64,000 bases of DNA from an uncultured Oscillospiraceae bacterium (GCA_934660965.1 CAKUIM010000009.1:5684-69683); one strand, 5' to 3'. Positions 50,163-59,399 are shown, numbered from the stretch's first letter. The notes: generated from the letters alone by a model not told the origin. Translations and numbers: made by a program.

Positions 50163-50930
50163 ATGATCATTCTGGAAGCGGAGCACCTGCGCAAGGTGTA
50201 CACCGCCCGGTTTGGCGGCCAGCAGGTGGAGGCCCTCTCAGACGTCACCTTTCAGGTGGAGGAAGGGGAATACATCGCCATCATGGGCGAGTCCGGTTCG
50301 GGCAAGACCACGCTTTTGAACATTCTGGCGGCGCTGGATCGTCCCACCTCCGGCCGGGCGGCCCTGGCCGGGCAGGATTTCAGCGCCCTGCGGGAGGGGG
50401 ACCTGGCTGCCTTCCGCCGGGACCATCTGGGCTTTGTGTTCCAGGAGTTCAACCTGCTGAACACCTTCAGCCTGCGGGACAACATCTTCCTGCCCCTGGT
50501 CCTCGCCGGGAAAAAATACCCGGAGATGGAGCAGCGCCTCACCCCTCTCGCCCAGACCCTGGGCATCGACGGCCTGCTCGATAAGTTCCCCTACGAAGTG
50601 TCCGGCGGCCAGAAGCAGCGCTGCGCCGTGGCCCGGGCCCTCATCACCCGGCCCAGGATCGTCCTGGCGGACGAGCCCACCGGCGCCCTGGACTCCCGGT
50701 CCTCCGAGGAGCTTATGGACCTGTTCGCCGCCGTCAACCGTGCCGGGCAGACCATCCTGATGGTCACCCACTCCACTGCCGCGGCCAGCCGGGCACAGCG
50801 GGTGCTCTTTCTGCGGGACGGCCGGGTCTACCACCAGCTGCGCCGGGCCGGCCGCAGCGACGGCGAGATGTTCCGCGCCATCAGCGCCGTGCTCACCGAC
50901 CTTGCCGCCGGGGGTGAAGCCCATGCGTAA
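50163..50930 (+). CDS. ABC transporter ATP-binding protein (BceA/MacB family)
   Basis: This 255-residue ATPase has Walker A GESGSGKTT (about 42-50), Q-loop FVFQEFNLLNTFSLRDNIFLP, signature VSGGQKQRCAVARAL and Walker B IVLADEPTGALDS. The FQEFNLL stretch and pairing with a large FtsX-like permease are typical of antimicrobial peptide resistance exporters (BceA type). ATG 50163 is preferred over GTG 50154. It overlaps the permease gene by 8 bases. Confidence 0.9.
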   Translation: MIILEAEHLRKVYTARFGGQQVEALSDVTFQVEEGEYIAIMGESGSGKTTLLNILAALDRPTSGRAALAGQDFSALREGDLAAFRRDHLGFVFQEFNLLNTFSLRDNIFLPLVLAGKKYPEMEQRLTPLAQTLGIDGLLDKFPYEVSGGQKQRCAVARALITRPRIVLADEPTGALDSRSSEELMDLFAAVNRAGQTILMVTHSTAAASRAQRVLFLRDGRVYHQLRRAGRSDGEMFRAISAVLTDLAAGGEAHA

Positions 50931-52920
50931 CCGGCTCTATCCCCGGCTGGCCCGCCAGAGCCTGCGCAAAAACCGCCGGTTTTACCTGCCCTACCTGCTC
51001 TCGGTGGCCTTCACCTTCGCCGCCTTCTATGTGATGGCCGCCCTGGCCTCCGACCCGGGCGCCCGGAACCTGCGGGGCGCGGAGTACGTCCGCGTGACCA
51101 TGGCCATCGGCCTTGTGGTGGCCGGGCTCTTTTCGGCGGTGCTGCTGCTCTACCTCAACAGCTTCCTCATGAAGCAGCGCCGGCAGGAGCTGGGGCTTTA
51201 CAGCGTTCTGGGCATGAGCAAGAAAAACCTGGCCGCCCTGCTGTGCTGGGAGAGCTTCTACGCCGCCCTCATCGGCATGGGCGGCGGGCTTGTGCTGGGC
51301 CTTGCGCTCCACCGCGGCGCCACCGCCGCGCTGCTGGCCCTGCTGCGCTTCTCCATCCCCTTCTCCTCCGCCCTCTCCCTCCCCGCTGCCGGGCGGACCG
51401 TGCTGGTCTTTGGCGCGCTTCTCGCGCTGTCCCTTCTTGTCAACCTGGTGCAGGTGGGCCGCAGCCAGAGCGTGGCGCTGCTGCGCAGCGCAAGCGCCGG
51501 CGAGAGGGACCCCCGCGCCCGCCTCCCACTGGCCGTCCTGGGCCTTGCCGCCCTGGGCGCCGGCTATGCCATCGCCGTGACCACCACCGACGGCTTCACC
51601 GCCCTGTCCCTCTACTTCCTGGCCGTCATCCTGGTCATCATCGGCACCTACTGCCTCTTTACCGCCGGCAGCATCACGCTGCTGCGCGCCCTGCGGCGCA
51701 ATAAGCGCTTTTATTACCAGACCAGCCACTTCATCGGCGTGTCCGGCATGCTCTACCGGATGCGGCGCAACGCCGTGGGCCTTGCCAGCATCTGCATTCT
51801 GTCCACCATGGTCATGGTGATGGTGTCCGGCACCCTCTCCCTCTACCTGGGCACCGGCAAGATCATCGACGCCCGCTACCCCTCGGACCTCCAGCTGGAG
51901 GCCCGCTACGCCGGCGATCAGGCCGACCCCTTCCGGGGCGATGACCTCACCGCCCTGGCCGCCGGTTTTTTTGCGGAGAACGGGGCGGACGTCACCGCCC
52001 TGCGCACCGTCACCTACCTCAGCTTCAGCATCTCCCGGGATGAGGGCGGCTGGGCCGTCCGGACAGCCGGGCCGAAGGAGGCCGGCTATACCGTCTATTT
52101 CATCACCGCCCGGGACTACGCCGGCTTCACCGGTCTTGCCGCCCCGGCCCTCGCCCCCGGCCAGGCGGCGGTGTGCGGCGAGGGGCTCCCCCTGGGCCCC
52201 CTGACCCTGACGGCCCGGGGCGCCGGCGCGCTCACCCTTGCCCTCTCCGCCGCCCTGCCCGCCGTCGATTTCTTCGCCGCCACCTTCGACCGCGACCCCA
52301 CCGTGTGCCTGGTGCTGCCCGACGAGGCCGCCCTCGCCGCCGTCTATGCCCTGCAAAGGCCGGTGATGGACCGGGACTACCGCTTCATCGCCCTGCTGGA
52401 CCTCGCCTGCACCCCCCAGCAGGCGCTCACGCTCAAGGGCGAGTGGCTGCGCCGCGCAGGCAGCGCCGACCTGGGCGGCTATGACTTCCTCTCCTCCTCC
52501 TTCCGGGCGGACGCCGCCGTGGACGGCTACGGCTCCGCCGGCGGCTTTCTCTTCCTCGGGCTGCTGCTGGGGGGCATCTTCCTTGCCGCCACCGCCCTCA
52601 TCATCTACTATAAGCAGCTGGGCGAGGGCTATGAGGACCAGCGCCGCTTCGCCATCATGCGCCAGGTGGGCCTGACCCAGGAGGAAATCCGCGCCTGCGT
52701 GCGCAGCCAGGTGCTGCTGGTATTCTTCCTGCCCATGCTGGCCGCCGCCCTCCACCTGCTGTTCGACTTCAACCTGGTGGTGCGCCTGCTCACCCTCTTC
52801 TCCCTGCGGGACGTGCCCCTCACCGCCGCGTGCACCGGCGCCACCCTTCTTGCCTTCTGCGCCGTATATGCCCTTGTATATCTGCTTACCGCCCGCACCT
52901 ATTATAAGATCGTGCGGTAA
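50923..52920 (+). CDS. FtsX-like ABC permease (BceB type)
   Basis: This 665-residue permease has about ten membrane helices and one large extracellular domain (about residues 310-530) between helices 7 and 8, the BceB layout. FtsX-like segments lie at about 60-180 and in the last 150 residues (LLGGIFLAATALIIYYKQLGEGYEDQRRFAIMRQVGLTQEEI). In Firmicutes such permeases free lipid II-cycle intermediates from bacitracin-like peptides and signal to a histidine kinase. No two-component genes are next to it. Confidence 0.9.
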   Translation: MRNRLYPRLARQSLRKNRRFYLPYLLSVAFTFAAFYVMAALASDPGARNLRGAEYVRVTMAIGLVVAGLFSAVLLLYLNSFLMKQRRQELGLYSVLGMSKKNLAALLCWESFYAALIGMGGGLVLGLALHRGATAALLALLRFSIPFSSALSLPAAGRTVLVFGALLALSLLVNLVQVGRSQSVALLRSASAGERDPRARLPLAVLGLAALGAGYAIAVTTTDGFTALSLYFLAVILVIIGTYCLFTAGSITLLRALRRNKRFYYQTSHFIGVSGMLYRMRRNAVGLASICILSTMVMVMVSGTLSLYLGTGKIIDARYPSDLQLEARYAGDQADPFRGDDLTALAAGFFAENGADVTALRTVTYLSFSISRDEGGWAVRTAGPKEAGYTVYFITARDYAGFTGLAAPALAPGQAAVCGEGLPLGPLTLTARGAGALTLALSAALPAVDFFAATFDRDPTVCLVLPDEAALAAVYALQRPVMDRDYRFIALLDLACTPQQALTLKGEWLRRAGSADLGGYDFLSSSFRADAAVDGYGSAGGFLFLGLLLGGIFLAATALIIYYKQLGEGYEDQRRFAIMRQVGLTQEEIRACVRSQVLLVFFLPMLAAALHLLFDFNLVVRLLTLFSLRDVPLTAACTGATLLAFCAVYALVYLLTARTYYKIVR

Positions 52921-52923
52921 GCG

Positions 52924-52970
52924 CGTGAGCGCGGGCAAGAGCTTTGTCTCTTGCCCGCGGACGCTTTTTA
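52924..52970 (+). terminator. Terminator after BceAB-type genes
   Basis: CGCGGGCAAGAG (52930-52941) pairs with CTCTTGCCCGCG (52948-52959), extended by GCGT/ACGC, then TTTTT. Confidence 0.92.
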
Positions 52971-52991
52971 GACATATCTGCCACATTTCCC

Positions 52992-53020
52992 TTGACACAG
53001 CCCGCCCGGCACATTACAAT
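52992..53020 (+). promoter_or_regulatory. Sigma-A promoter of rny
   Basis: Consensus TTGACA (52992-52997), a 17-base spacer and TACAAT (53015-53020), about 240 bases before the rny start. Confidence 0.88.
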
Positions 53021-53026
53021 ATATAC

Positions 53027-53263
53027 GGATAATTCTGAAAAGCCGGGCGCTGTCTGCCTGTTTGAGAGTTCGCGCGCCTCTATGTGCGTTTTTTATATAC
53101 ATGGATTAAATTCGCCATATACGCTCAAATACCGCGCCGATTGGGGCGGCGGTTTTTCGATTATCGCGGTGTGCCGTTCCCGGCATATCGCGTCTTATTT
53201 TTGCTGCCTTTGACAAACGAGAGGACGTAAGAGAACAAATCACAACTTGGAGGTGTAAAAGCA
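53027..53263 (+). other. Long 5' leader of rny with internal terminator-like hairpin
   Basis: No convincing gene is seen in this stretch. At 53131-53157 ACCGC-GCC pairs with GGC-GCGGT (one bulge) and is followed by TTTTT, so transcripts could stop after about 130 bases. Attenuation or a small RNA is possible. The start codon is preceded by GGAGGTG. Confidence 0.5.
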
Positions 53264-54817
53264 ATGCCGCTTTATCTGGCGATCATTCTGATCGTTGTGG
53301 CCCTTCTGGTGGGCCTGGCCGCCGGCGCCGTCATCGGCTATCAGCGGCGAAAGGCTGCCGCCGAGCGCGAGATCGGCTCCGCCGAAGAAGAGGCACGGCG
53401 GATCATCAACGAGGCCATCAAAAGCGCCGAGAGCAAAAAGCGCGAGGCCACCGTGGAGGCCAAGGAGCAGATCCTGCGGGAGCGCACCGAGTTCGACCGC
53501 GAGGTCAAGGACCGCCGCAGCGAGCTCCAGCGCCAGGAAAACCGCCTGAACCAGAAGGAAGAGACCCTGGACCGCAAGACCGAGAACCTGGAGCGCAAGG
53601 AAGAGCTGGCCGCGGCCAAGCTCGCCGAGCTTGACCGGGACCGGCAGGAGCTGGACGGGATGAAGGCCCAGCAGCTTCAGCTGCTCGAGCAGATCTCGGG
53701 CCTTACCACCGAGGAAGCCAAGCGCTACCTCATTGACCAGCTGGAAAACGAGGTCACCCATGAGGAGGCCGTCAAGCTCAAGGAGATCCAGGCCCGCTTC
53801 AAGGAAGAGGCCGATACCTACGCCCGGGAGCAGATCGCCCTGGCCATCCAGCGCTGCGCCGCCGACCATGTGGCCGAGGCCACCGTCTCGGTGGTGCCCC
53901 TGCCCAACGACGAGATGAAGGGCCGCATCATCGGCCGGGAGGGCCGCAACATCCGCACCCTGGAGACCATGACCGGCGTGGACCTCATCATTGATGACAC
54001 CCCCGAGGCCATCACCGTGTCCTGCTTCGACCCGGTGCGCCGGGAAATCGCCCGTCTGGCCCTGGAAAAGCTCATTCTGGACGGCCGCATCCACCCCACC
54101 CGCATCGAGGAAATGGTGGAGAAGGCCAAGCGCGAGGTGGACGCCACCATCAAGGCCGAGGGCGAGCGCGCCGTGTTCGAAACCAACGTTCACGGCCTCA
54201 ACCCCGAGCTCATCAAGCTCCTGGGCCGCCAGCACTACCGCACAAGCTACGGCCAGAATGTGCTCAACCACTCCATCGAGGTGGCCCACCTGGCCGGTCT
54301 GCTGGCCGCCGAGATCGGCGCGGACGTGACCCTTGCCAAGCGCGCGGGCCTGCTCCACGACCTGGGCAAGTCCATTGACCACGAGGTGGAGGGCTCCCAC
54401 GTCCAGATCGGCGTGGAGCTTGCCCGCAAGTATAAGGAGAGCGAGGCCGTCGTCCACGCCATCGAGGCCCACCACGGCGACGTGGAGCCGCGCACCATCG
54501 TTGCCTGCCTTGTGCAGGCGGCCGACGCCATCTCCGCCGCCCGGCCCGGCGCCCGGCGGGAGAATGTGGAGTACTACATCAAGCGCCTTGAAAAGCTCGA
54601 GGAGATTGCCTCCTCCTTCCCCGGTGTGGAAAAGGCCTACGCCATCCAGGCCGGCCGGGAGGTGCGCATCATGGTCAAGCCCGAAGAGGTGGGCGAGGAC
54701 CGCATGGTGCTGCTGGCCCGGGAGATCGCCAAGAAGATCGAGGACGAGCTGGAGTACCCCGGCCAGATCAAGGTCAACCTGGTGCGGGAAACCAAGGCCA
54801 TCGAATACGCAAAGTAA
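53264..54817 (+). CDS. rny: Ribonuclease Y
   Basis: This 517-residue membrane-anchored endoribonuclease starts mRNA decay. It has an N-terminal membrane helix (residues 3-25), a long coiled coil (about 30-200, rich in Glu/Arg/Lys), a KH domain with GRIIGREGRNIRTLE (near 222), and an HD domain with NHSIEVAHL and AGLLHDLGKSID (about 330-425). All HD metal ligands look intact. Length matches Bacillus RNase Y (520). Confidence 0.97.
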   Translation: MPLYLAIILIVVALLVGLAAGAVIGYQRRKAAAEREIGSAEEEARRIINEAIKSAESKKREATVEAKEQILRERTEFDREVKDRRSELQRQENRLNQKEETLDRKTENLERKEELAAAKLAELDRDRQELDGMKAQQLQLLEQISGLTTEEAKRYLIDQLENEVTHEEAVKLKEIQARFKEEADTYAREQIALAIQRCAADHVAEATVSVVPLPNDEMKGRIIGREGRNIRTLETMTGVDLIIDDTPEAITVSCFDPVRREIARLALEKLILDGRIHPTRIEEMVEKAKREVDATIKAEGERAVFETNVHGLNPELIKLLGRQHYRTSYGQNVLNHSIEVAHLAGLLAAEIGADVTLAKRAGLLHDLGKSIDHEVEGSHVQIGVELARKYKESEAVVHAIEAHHGDVEPRTIVACLVQAADAISAARPGARRENVEYYIKRLEKLEEIASSFPGVEKAYAIQAGREVRIMVKPEEVGEDRMVLLAREIAKKIEDELEYPGQIKVNLVRETKAIEYAK

Positions 54818-54829
54818 ACCCGTTTTTTA

Positions 54830-54860
54830 GGGGGCGGCGCGCAGCGCCGCCCCCTGCTTT
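54830..54860 (+). terminator. Terminator after rny
   Basis: GGGGGCGGCGC (54830-54840) and GCGCCGCCCCC (54844-54854), loop GCA; only a short TGCTTT follows. Confidence 0.82.
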
Positions 54861-54893
54861 CTGCCCCTGCGCCCAGCCCTCCCCGCTTTTCGT

Positions 54894-54922
54894 TTGCTTC
54901 TCCGCCCTGTCCATGCTACAAT
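54894..54922 (+). promoter_or_regulatory. Promoter of DUF2156 gene
   Basis: TTGCTT (54894-54899), a 17-base spacer and TACAAT (54917-54922). Confidence 0.72.
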
Positions 54923-55004
54923 AGCCAAAAAGGGCTCACTGCCCCCCTCCCGTCCGGCCATCGCGCCCGGGCGGACTACTCTTCGTTTCGTAAAGGAAGT
55001 TTTT

Positions 55005-55919
55005 ATGGAAATCTTCAAACAGCCGGAATTTTCTGACCGGCAATGGGTCACCGAACTGCTCTCCCACGAGGGGAGCCTTGCCTGCGAGCACAGCTTTGCC
55101 AGCATCTATCTCTGGTCCGGCGTGTACGCCAAAAAAATCGCCCGGGTGGGCGGCCGGCTGCTGGTGCAGCTGCGGGGCACTCCCGGGCTGTGCCACCTGT
55201 GCCCCATGGGCAGCGGCCCTCTTGCCCCTGCCATTGAAGCCGCCCAGGCCGCCTCCGACGCCCAGGGCGCCCCCCTGACCCTCATCTGCCTCACCGCGGA
55301 GCAAAAAGCCCTGCTGGAGCAGGAATTCCCCGGCCGCTTCACCTTCGAGGAGGACCGGGACGGCTTCGACTACCTCTACAGCGTGGACAAGCTCGCCGAC
55401 CTTGCCGGCAAGAAGCTCCACGGCAAGCGCAACCACATCAGCCGCTTCTGCGACCAGTTCCCAGACTGGCTCTTCGAGCCCATCGGCCCGGCACAGGTGG
55501 AGGAGTGCGCCGCCATGGAGCGCGACTGGTTCCGCCAGGAGGAGGAGCTGGGCCGGGTGGACGAGAGCCTTCTGCGGGAGCGCCGGGCCATCTATACCGC
55601 CCTGGAGCACATGGACGAGCTGGGCCTTGTAGGCGGCCTCATCCGCGCCGGGGGCCGGGTGGTGGCCTTCTCCCTGGCAAGCCCCATCACCGAGCGCTGC
55701 TTCGACGTCCACTTCGAGAAGGCCTACGCCGACCTTCAGGGCTCCTACGCCGTCATCAACCGGGAACTGGCCCGCTACCTCCGCGCCTCCTATCCGGGCC
55801 TTGCCTACCTCAACCGGGAGGACGACATGGGCCTGCCCGGCCTGCGCAAGGCAAAGCTGTCCTACTTCCCCGATATTCTGCTGGAAAAATACACCGCCCG
55901 CCAGGCCGCGCAGTGCTGA
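55005..55919 (+). CDS. DUF2156 (phosphatidylglycerol lysyltransferase C-terminal-like) protein
   Basis: This 304-residue protein consists of two GNAT-like halves typical of DUF2156: LFRxP-type N-terminus (EIFKQPEFSDRQWVTELLS), YLYSVDKLADLAGKKLHGKRNHISRF in the middle, and YAVINRELARYLRASYPGLAYLNREDDMGLPGLRKAKLSYFP at the end. The family is related to MprF synthase domains and Fem enzymes, but these soluble members have no fixed function. There is no membrane part. AAAGGAAG precedes the ATG. It is followed after 32 bases by another GNAT protein. Confidence 0.85.
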   Translation: MEIFKQPEFSDRQWVTELLSHEGSLACEHSFASIYLWSGVYAKKIARVGGRLLVQLRGTPGLCHLCPMGSGPLAPAIEAAQAASDAQGAPLTLICLTAEQKALLEQEFPGRFTFEEDRDGFDYLYSVDKLADLAGKKLHGKRNHISRFCDQFPDWLFEPIGPAQVEECAAMERDWFRQEEELGRVDESLLRERRAIYTALEHMDELGLVGGLIRAGGRVVAFSLASPITERCFDVHFEKAYADLQGSYAVINRELARYLRASYPGLAYLNREDDMGLPGLRKAKLSYFPDILLEKYTARQAAQC

Positions 55920-55951
55920 CCGGCCCGGCCAAGAGAGGAGATGGGAGCCCT

Positions 55952-56824
55952 ATGATCGAAATGCACCGCGCCCGGCCGGAGGAGGCCCCCGGCGCCGCCG
56001 CCCTCTGGCGCGCCGTTTTTGGGGATGGCGACGCCCTCATCCGCCGCTATTACGACCTGTGCGCCTCCTATGACCGGCAGCTGGCCCTCACCGAGGGCGG
56101 GGAGGTGCGCTCCATCCTGTCCGTGCCGGAGATGGCCCTCTCCTTCCCCAACGGCCGCACCCTCCGCGCCGGATATATCTACGCGCTGGCCACCCGCCCC
56201 GGCGACCGGGGCAAGGGCTACGCCGCGGGGCTGCTGCGCTATGCCGAGGCTCTTCTGCGGGACGGCGGGTGCGACTGCGCGGTCACGGTGCCGGCCCAGC
56301 GCTCCCTCTTCCGCTTCTTCGGCACCCAGGGCTACGCCCCCGCCTTCTCCTACCTGCGCGCGGAGCTTACCCCCGCAGACCTGCCCGATGACCTGCCCGG
56401 GAAGGACGCCCTCACCATCCCCACCCCCGGGCAGTATGCCGCGCTGCGCCGGGCCCTTCTCGCCGGGCGCTTCTACGCAGACCTGGGCGAGGCGGGCGCC
56501 GCCTTCCAGCACTATCTCTCCCGGGAGAGCGGCGCCGGCATGTACCTTCTCACCCTCCCCGGCGGCGACGGCTGCGCCGCGGCGGAGCTGGAGGGAGACT
56601 GCCTCACCGTCAAGGAGCTTTTGTGCGCCGATGCCGACATCCCCGCCGCCGCCGCGCTGCTGCTGCGCCGCCACAGCGCCCGCCGGTGCGTGCTGCGCCT
56701 GCCCCCCTGGTCGGCCTTCCCCGGGGAGAGCGTCCCCTTCGGCGCGGTGCGCTGGCTCTTCGGCCGCCCCTCCCCCTGGTGCCCGCCGGGGGCGGGCGGC
56801 TATCTGGGCTGCGCTTTCGACTGA
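55952..56824 (+). CDS. GNAT family N-acetyltransferase (Eis-like)
   Basis: This 290-residue protein has an N-terminal GNAT domain with the acetyl-CoA loop TRPGDRGKGYAAGLL (about 80-95) and VPAQRSLFRFFGTQGY, then a second degenerate domain. The layout recalls Eis-type two-domain acetyltransferases. The substrate is unknown. AGAGAGGAG precedes the ATG. It is probably co-transcribed with the DUF2156 gene. Confidence 0.82.
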   Translation: MIEMHRARPEEAPGAAALWRAVFGDGDALIRRYYDLCASYDRQLALTEGGEVRSILSVPEMALSFPNGRTLRAGYIYALATRPGDRGKGYAAGLLRYAEALLRDGGCDCAVTVPAQRSLFRFFGTQGYAPAFSYLRAELTPADLPDDLPGKDALTIPTPGQYAALRRALLAGRFYADLGEAGAAFQHYLSRESGAGMYLLTLPGGDGCAAAELEGDCLTVKELLCADADIPAAAALLLRRHSARRCVLRLPPWSAFPGESVPFGAVRWLFGRPSPWCPPGAGGYLGCAFD

Positions 56825-56879
56825 TTCGCAATAATTCACCAAAAATGTATAAACACTCCATCTCTCCTGGTTGAAACCT

Positions 56880-56899
56880 GCCAAAATGTGGTTTTTGGC
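56880..56899 (+). other. Small hairpin before the amino acid transporter promoter
   Basis: GCCAAAA (56880-56886) is inverted as TTTTGGC (56893-56899), then an A-run. It may end the GNAT transcript or be an operator 11 bases before the -35. Confidence 0.45.
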
Positions 56900-56909
56900 A
56901 AAAAAGCCC

Positions 56910-56938
56910 TTGCATTCTATGCGAATACGCCGTATAAT
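56910..56938 (+). promoter_or_regulatory. Sigma-A promoter of amino acid ABC operon
   Basis: TTGCAT (56910-56915), a 17-base spacer and TATAAT (56933-56938), about 60 bases before the start codon. Confidence 0.85.
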
Positions 56939-56998
56939 CCGAACATCAAGAAGCGCCTCCCACATGAGGCCGGATGGAATGCAAACATAAGGAGATAG

Positions 56999-57790
56999 AT
57001 GAAAATGAAAGCAGCAAAGAAAATCATGTCCCTGGCCCTGGCCGGACTGATGGTCCTGGCCCTGGCCGCCTGCGGCGGCAAGAGCTCCGGCGTGACCACC
57101 GTTGAAAAGGGCAAGCTCCACATGTCCACCAACGCCGCCTTCCCTCCCTACGAGATGGTCAAGGATGACGGCTCCTTCGAGGGCATTGACATTGAGGTGG
57201 CCGGCGCCATCGCTAAGAAGCTGGGCCTGGAGCTGGTGGTGGACGACATGGGCTTTGACGCCGCCCTGCTGGCCGCCCAGAACGGCCAGAGCGACATCGT
57301 CATGGCCGGCGTCACCGTCACCGAGGAGCGCAAGGCCGTCCTGGACTTCTCCGACAGCTATGCCACCGGCGTGCAGGTGGTCATCGTCAAGGAGGGCTCC
57401 GCCATCCAGAGCATCGACGACCTGGCCAGCGCCGGCATGATCGGCTGCCAGAAGGCCACCACCGGCTACATCTACGCCTCCGACACCCCGGATAACGGCG
57501 GCTACGGCGAGGACCACGTCACCGCCTACGAGACCGGCGCCCTGGCGGTGGAGGCTCTGAAGAACGGCCAGATCGACGCCGTCATCATTGATAACGAGCC
57601 CGCCAAGGCCTTTGTGGAGGCCAACCCCGGCCTGAAGATCCTGGACGGCGAGTGGGTCAGCGAGGACTACGCCATCGGCCTGAAGAAGGGCAACACCCAG
57701 CTGCTGGAGGCCATCAACAAGGCCATGGCCGAGCTCAAGGCGGACGGCACCTTCCAGGCCATCGTGGATAAGTACATCACCGCCGACTAA
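56999..57790 (+). CDS. Amino acid ABC transporter substrate-binding lipoprotein
   Basis: This 263-residue SBP_bac_3 protein has a lipoprotein signal with lipobox LAAC (Cys25). The mature part shows STNAAFPPYEMVKDDGSFEGIDIEVAGAIAK and FDAALLAAQNGQSDIVMAGVTVTEERK, standard for polar amino acid binders. ATG 56999 and ATG 57005 are both possible; AAGGAG is 4 or 10 bases away. It delivers the ligand to the permease at 57883. Confidence 0.93.
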   Translation: MKMKAAKKIMSLALAGLMVLALAACGGKSSGVTTVEKGKLHMSTNAAFPPYEMVKDDGSFEGIDIEVAGAIAKKLGLELVVDDMGFDAALLAAQNGQSDIVMAGVTVTEERKAVLDFSDSYATGVQVVIVKEGSAIQSIDDLASAGMIGCQKATTGYIYASDTPDNGGYGEDHVTAYETGALAVEALKNGQIDAVIIDNEPAKAFVEANPGLKILDGEWVSEDYAIGLKKGNTQLLEAINKAMAELKADGTFQAIVDKYITAD

Positions 57791-57820
57791 ACCCGGCACA
57801 CAGGAAAATACGACTCTGCA

Positions 57821-57850
57821 CAAGGCGGGCAGCGGCTGCTGTCCGCCTTG
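57821..57850 (+). other. Intercistronic hairpin after the binding-protein gene
   Basis: CAAGGCGGGCAGC (57821-57833) pairs with GCTGTCCGCCTTG (57838-57850), one G-U pair, loop GGCT, no T-run. Like the hairpin at 1266, it lies between a binding-protein gene and its permease gene and probably favours higher expression of the former. Confidence 0.7.
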
Positions 57851-57882
57851 CCGCGAATCATATTGAAAAGGGGGATGCCTCC

Positions 57883-58656
57883 ATGGATTGGGCACAGACC
57901 TACCTGGAGCTGACCGAGCTGCTCAAGGGCGGCGGGCAGCTGTCCTTCGGGCAGGAATTTTTTGTAAGCTTCTACAAGGCCTTTGTGGACGGCGGCCGGT
58001 GGAAGCTCTATCTCAAGGGCGTGGGCGTCACCCTGGAGCTGACCGTGGCCGCCCTGATCATCGGCGTCATTCTGGGCGTGGCGGTTGCCATGGTGCGCAC
58101 CGCCCACGACCAGCAGCGGCTGGGCCGGCGCAATGTGCTTCTGGGTATTCTCAACGCCGTGTGCAAGGTGTATACCACCGTCATCCGCGGCACGCCCATG
58201 ATGGTGCAGCTGCTCATCTGGGGCTTTGTCATCTTCAAAACAAGCCGCAACCACACCCTGGTGGGCATCATCGGCCTGGGCATCAACTCGGGGGCCTATG
58301 TGGCGGAGATCGTCCGCGGCGGCCTGATGAGCGTGGACATCGGCCAGACCGAGGCCGGCCGCTCCCTGGGCCTCAATTACTTCGACACCATGCGCTATAT
58401 CGTCATCCCCCAGGCCTTCAAGAATATTCTCCCCTCCCTGGGCAACGAGTTCATCACCCTCTTTAAGGACACGTCCCTGGTCTCCGCCATCGGCGGCACC
58501 GAGCTTGTCTACTTCGCCCAGGCGGTGGGCGCCAAGACCTATGAGTACATGTTCCCCTATCTGGGCATCGCCCTTGTGTACCTCATCATCGTGATGATCC
58601 TCACGTGGCTGCTGGGCAAGCTGGAAAGGAGGCTGCGTCAAAGTGATCGACATTAA
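57883..58656 (+). CDS. Amino acid ABC transporter permease
   Basis: This 257-residue HisM/GlnP-type permease has about five helices and the coupling loop EAGRSLGLNYFDTMRYIVIPQAF (about 162-185). The segment YLKGVGVTLELTVAALIIGVILG marks the family start. AAAGGGGG precedes the ATG. It overlaps the ATPase gene by 14 bases. Confidence 0.94.
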   Translation: MDWAQTYLELTELLKGGGQLSFGQEFFVSFYKAFVDGGRWKLYLKGVGVTLELTVAALIIGVILGVAVAMVRTAHDQQRLGRRNVLLGILNAVCKVYTTVIRGTPMMVQLLIWGFVIFKTSRNHTLVGIIGLGINSGAYVAEIVRGGLMSVDIGQTEAGRSLGLNYFDTMRYIVIPQAFKNILPSLGNEFITLFKDTSLVSAIGGTELVYFAQAVGAKTYEYMFPYLGIALVYLIIVMILTWLLGKLERRLRQSDRH

Positions 58657-59368
58657 ACATCTCTCCAAATCCTTCGGCAGCCATCTGGTGCTCGACGACA
58701 TCTCCGAGCACATCTGCCCCGGCGAAAAAGTGGTGGTCATCGGGCCCTCCGGCTCCGGCAAGTCCACCTTCCTGCGCTGCCTGAACCTGCTGGAGACCCC
58801 AACCTCCGGCTCCATCTCCTTTGACGGGGCCGAGATTACCGACCCCGGCGCCGACATCAACGCCATCCGCCGCCAGATGGGCATGGTGTTCCAGCACTTC
58901 AACCTCTTCCCCAACATGACCATCCGGAAAAATATCACCCTGGCCCCGGTGCGCACCGGCCTGATGAAGCCCGATGAGGCGGATGCCGAGGCCGAGCGGC
59001 TGCTGCGCCGGGTAGACCTGCTCGACAAGGCGGACGCCTATCCCGCCCAGCTCTCCGGCGGCCAGAAGCAGCGCATCGCCATCATCCGGGCCCTGGCCAT
59101 GAAGCCCAAGCTCATGCTCTTCGACGAGCCCACCTCCGCCCTGGACCCCGAGATGGTGGGCGAGGTGCTTGCCGTCATGAAGGAACTGGCCCAGGAGGGC
59201 ATGACCATGGTGGTGGTCACCCACGAGATGGGCTTCGCCCGGGAGGTTGCCACCCGCGTCCTCTTTATGGACGGCGGCCACATCCTGGAGCAAAACGAGC
59301 CCCAGGCCTTCTTCTCCGCCCCCCGGGAGCCCCGCACCGTGGAGTTCCTCTCCAAGGTGCTGCACTGA
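58643..59368 (+). CDS. Amino acid ABC transporter ATP-binding protein
   Basis: This 241-residue ATPase (GlnQ type) has Walker A GPSGSGKST, Q-loop VFQHFNLFPNMTIRKNI, signature LSGGQKQRIAIIRAL and Walker B LMLFDEPTSALDPE, with VVVTHEMGFAREVA. The start is GTG 58643 with AAAGGAGG ten bases before. It ends the three-gene transporter operon, followed by a terminator. Confidence 0.95.
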   Translation: MIDIKHLSKSFGSHLVLDDISEHICPGEKVVVIGPSGSGKSTFLRCLNLLETPTSGSISFDGAEITDPGADINAIRRQMGMVFQHFNLFPNMTIRKNITLAPVRTGLMKPDEADAEAERLLRRVDLLDKADAYPAQLSGGQKQRIAIIRALAMKPKLMLFDEPTSALDPEMVGEVLAVMKELAQEGMTMVVVTHEMGFAREVATRVLFMDGGHILEQNEPQAFFSAPREPRTVEFLSKVLH

Positions 59369-59399
59369 CTGCACCAACGCTTGACAAGCGATGTATCCA

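Noticed and set aside
53082..53213. 43-codon ORF starting MCVFYIHG in the rny leader
   Set aside because: No ribosome site, an odd composition, and it overlaps a terminator-like hairpin.
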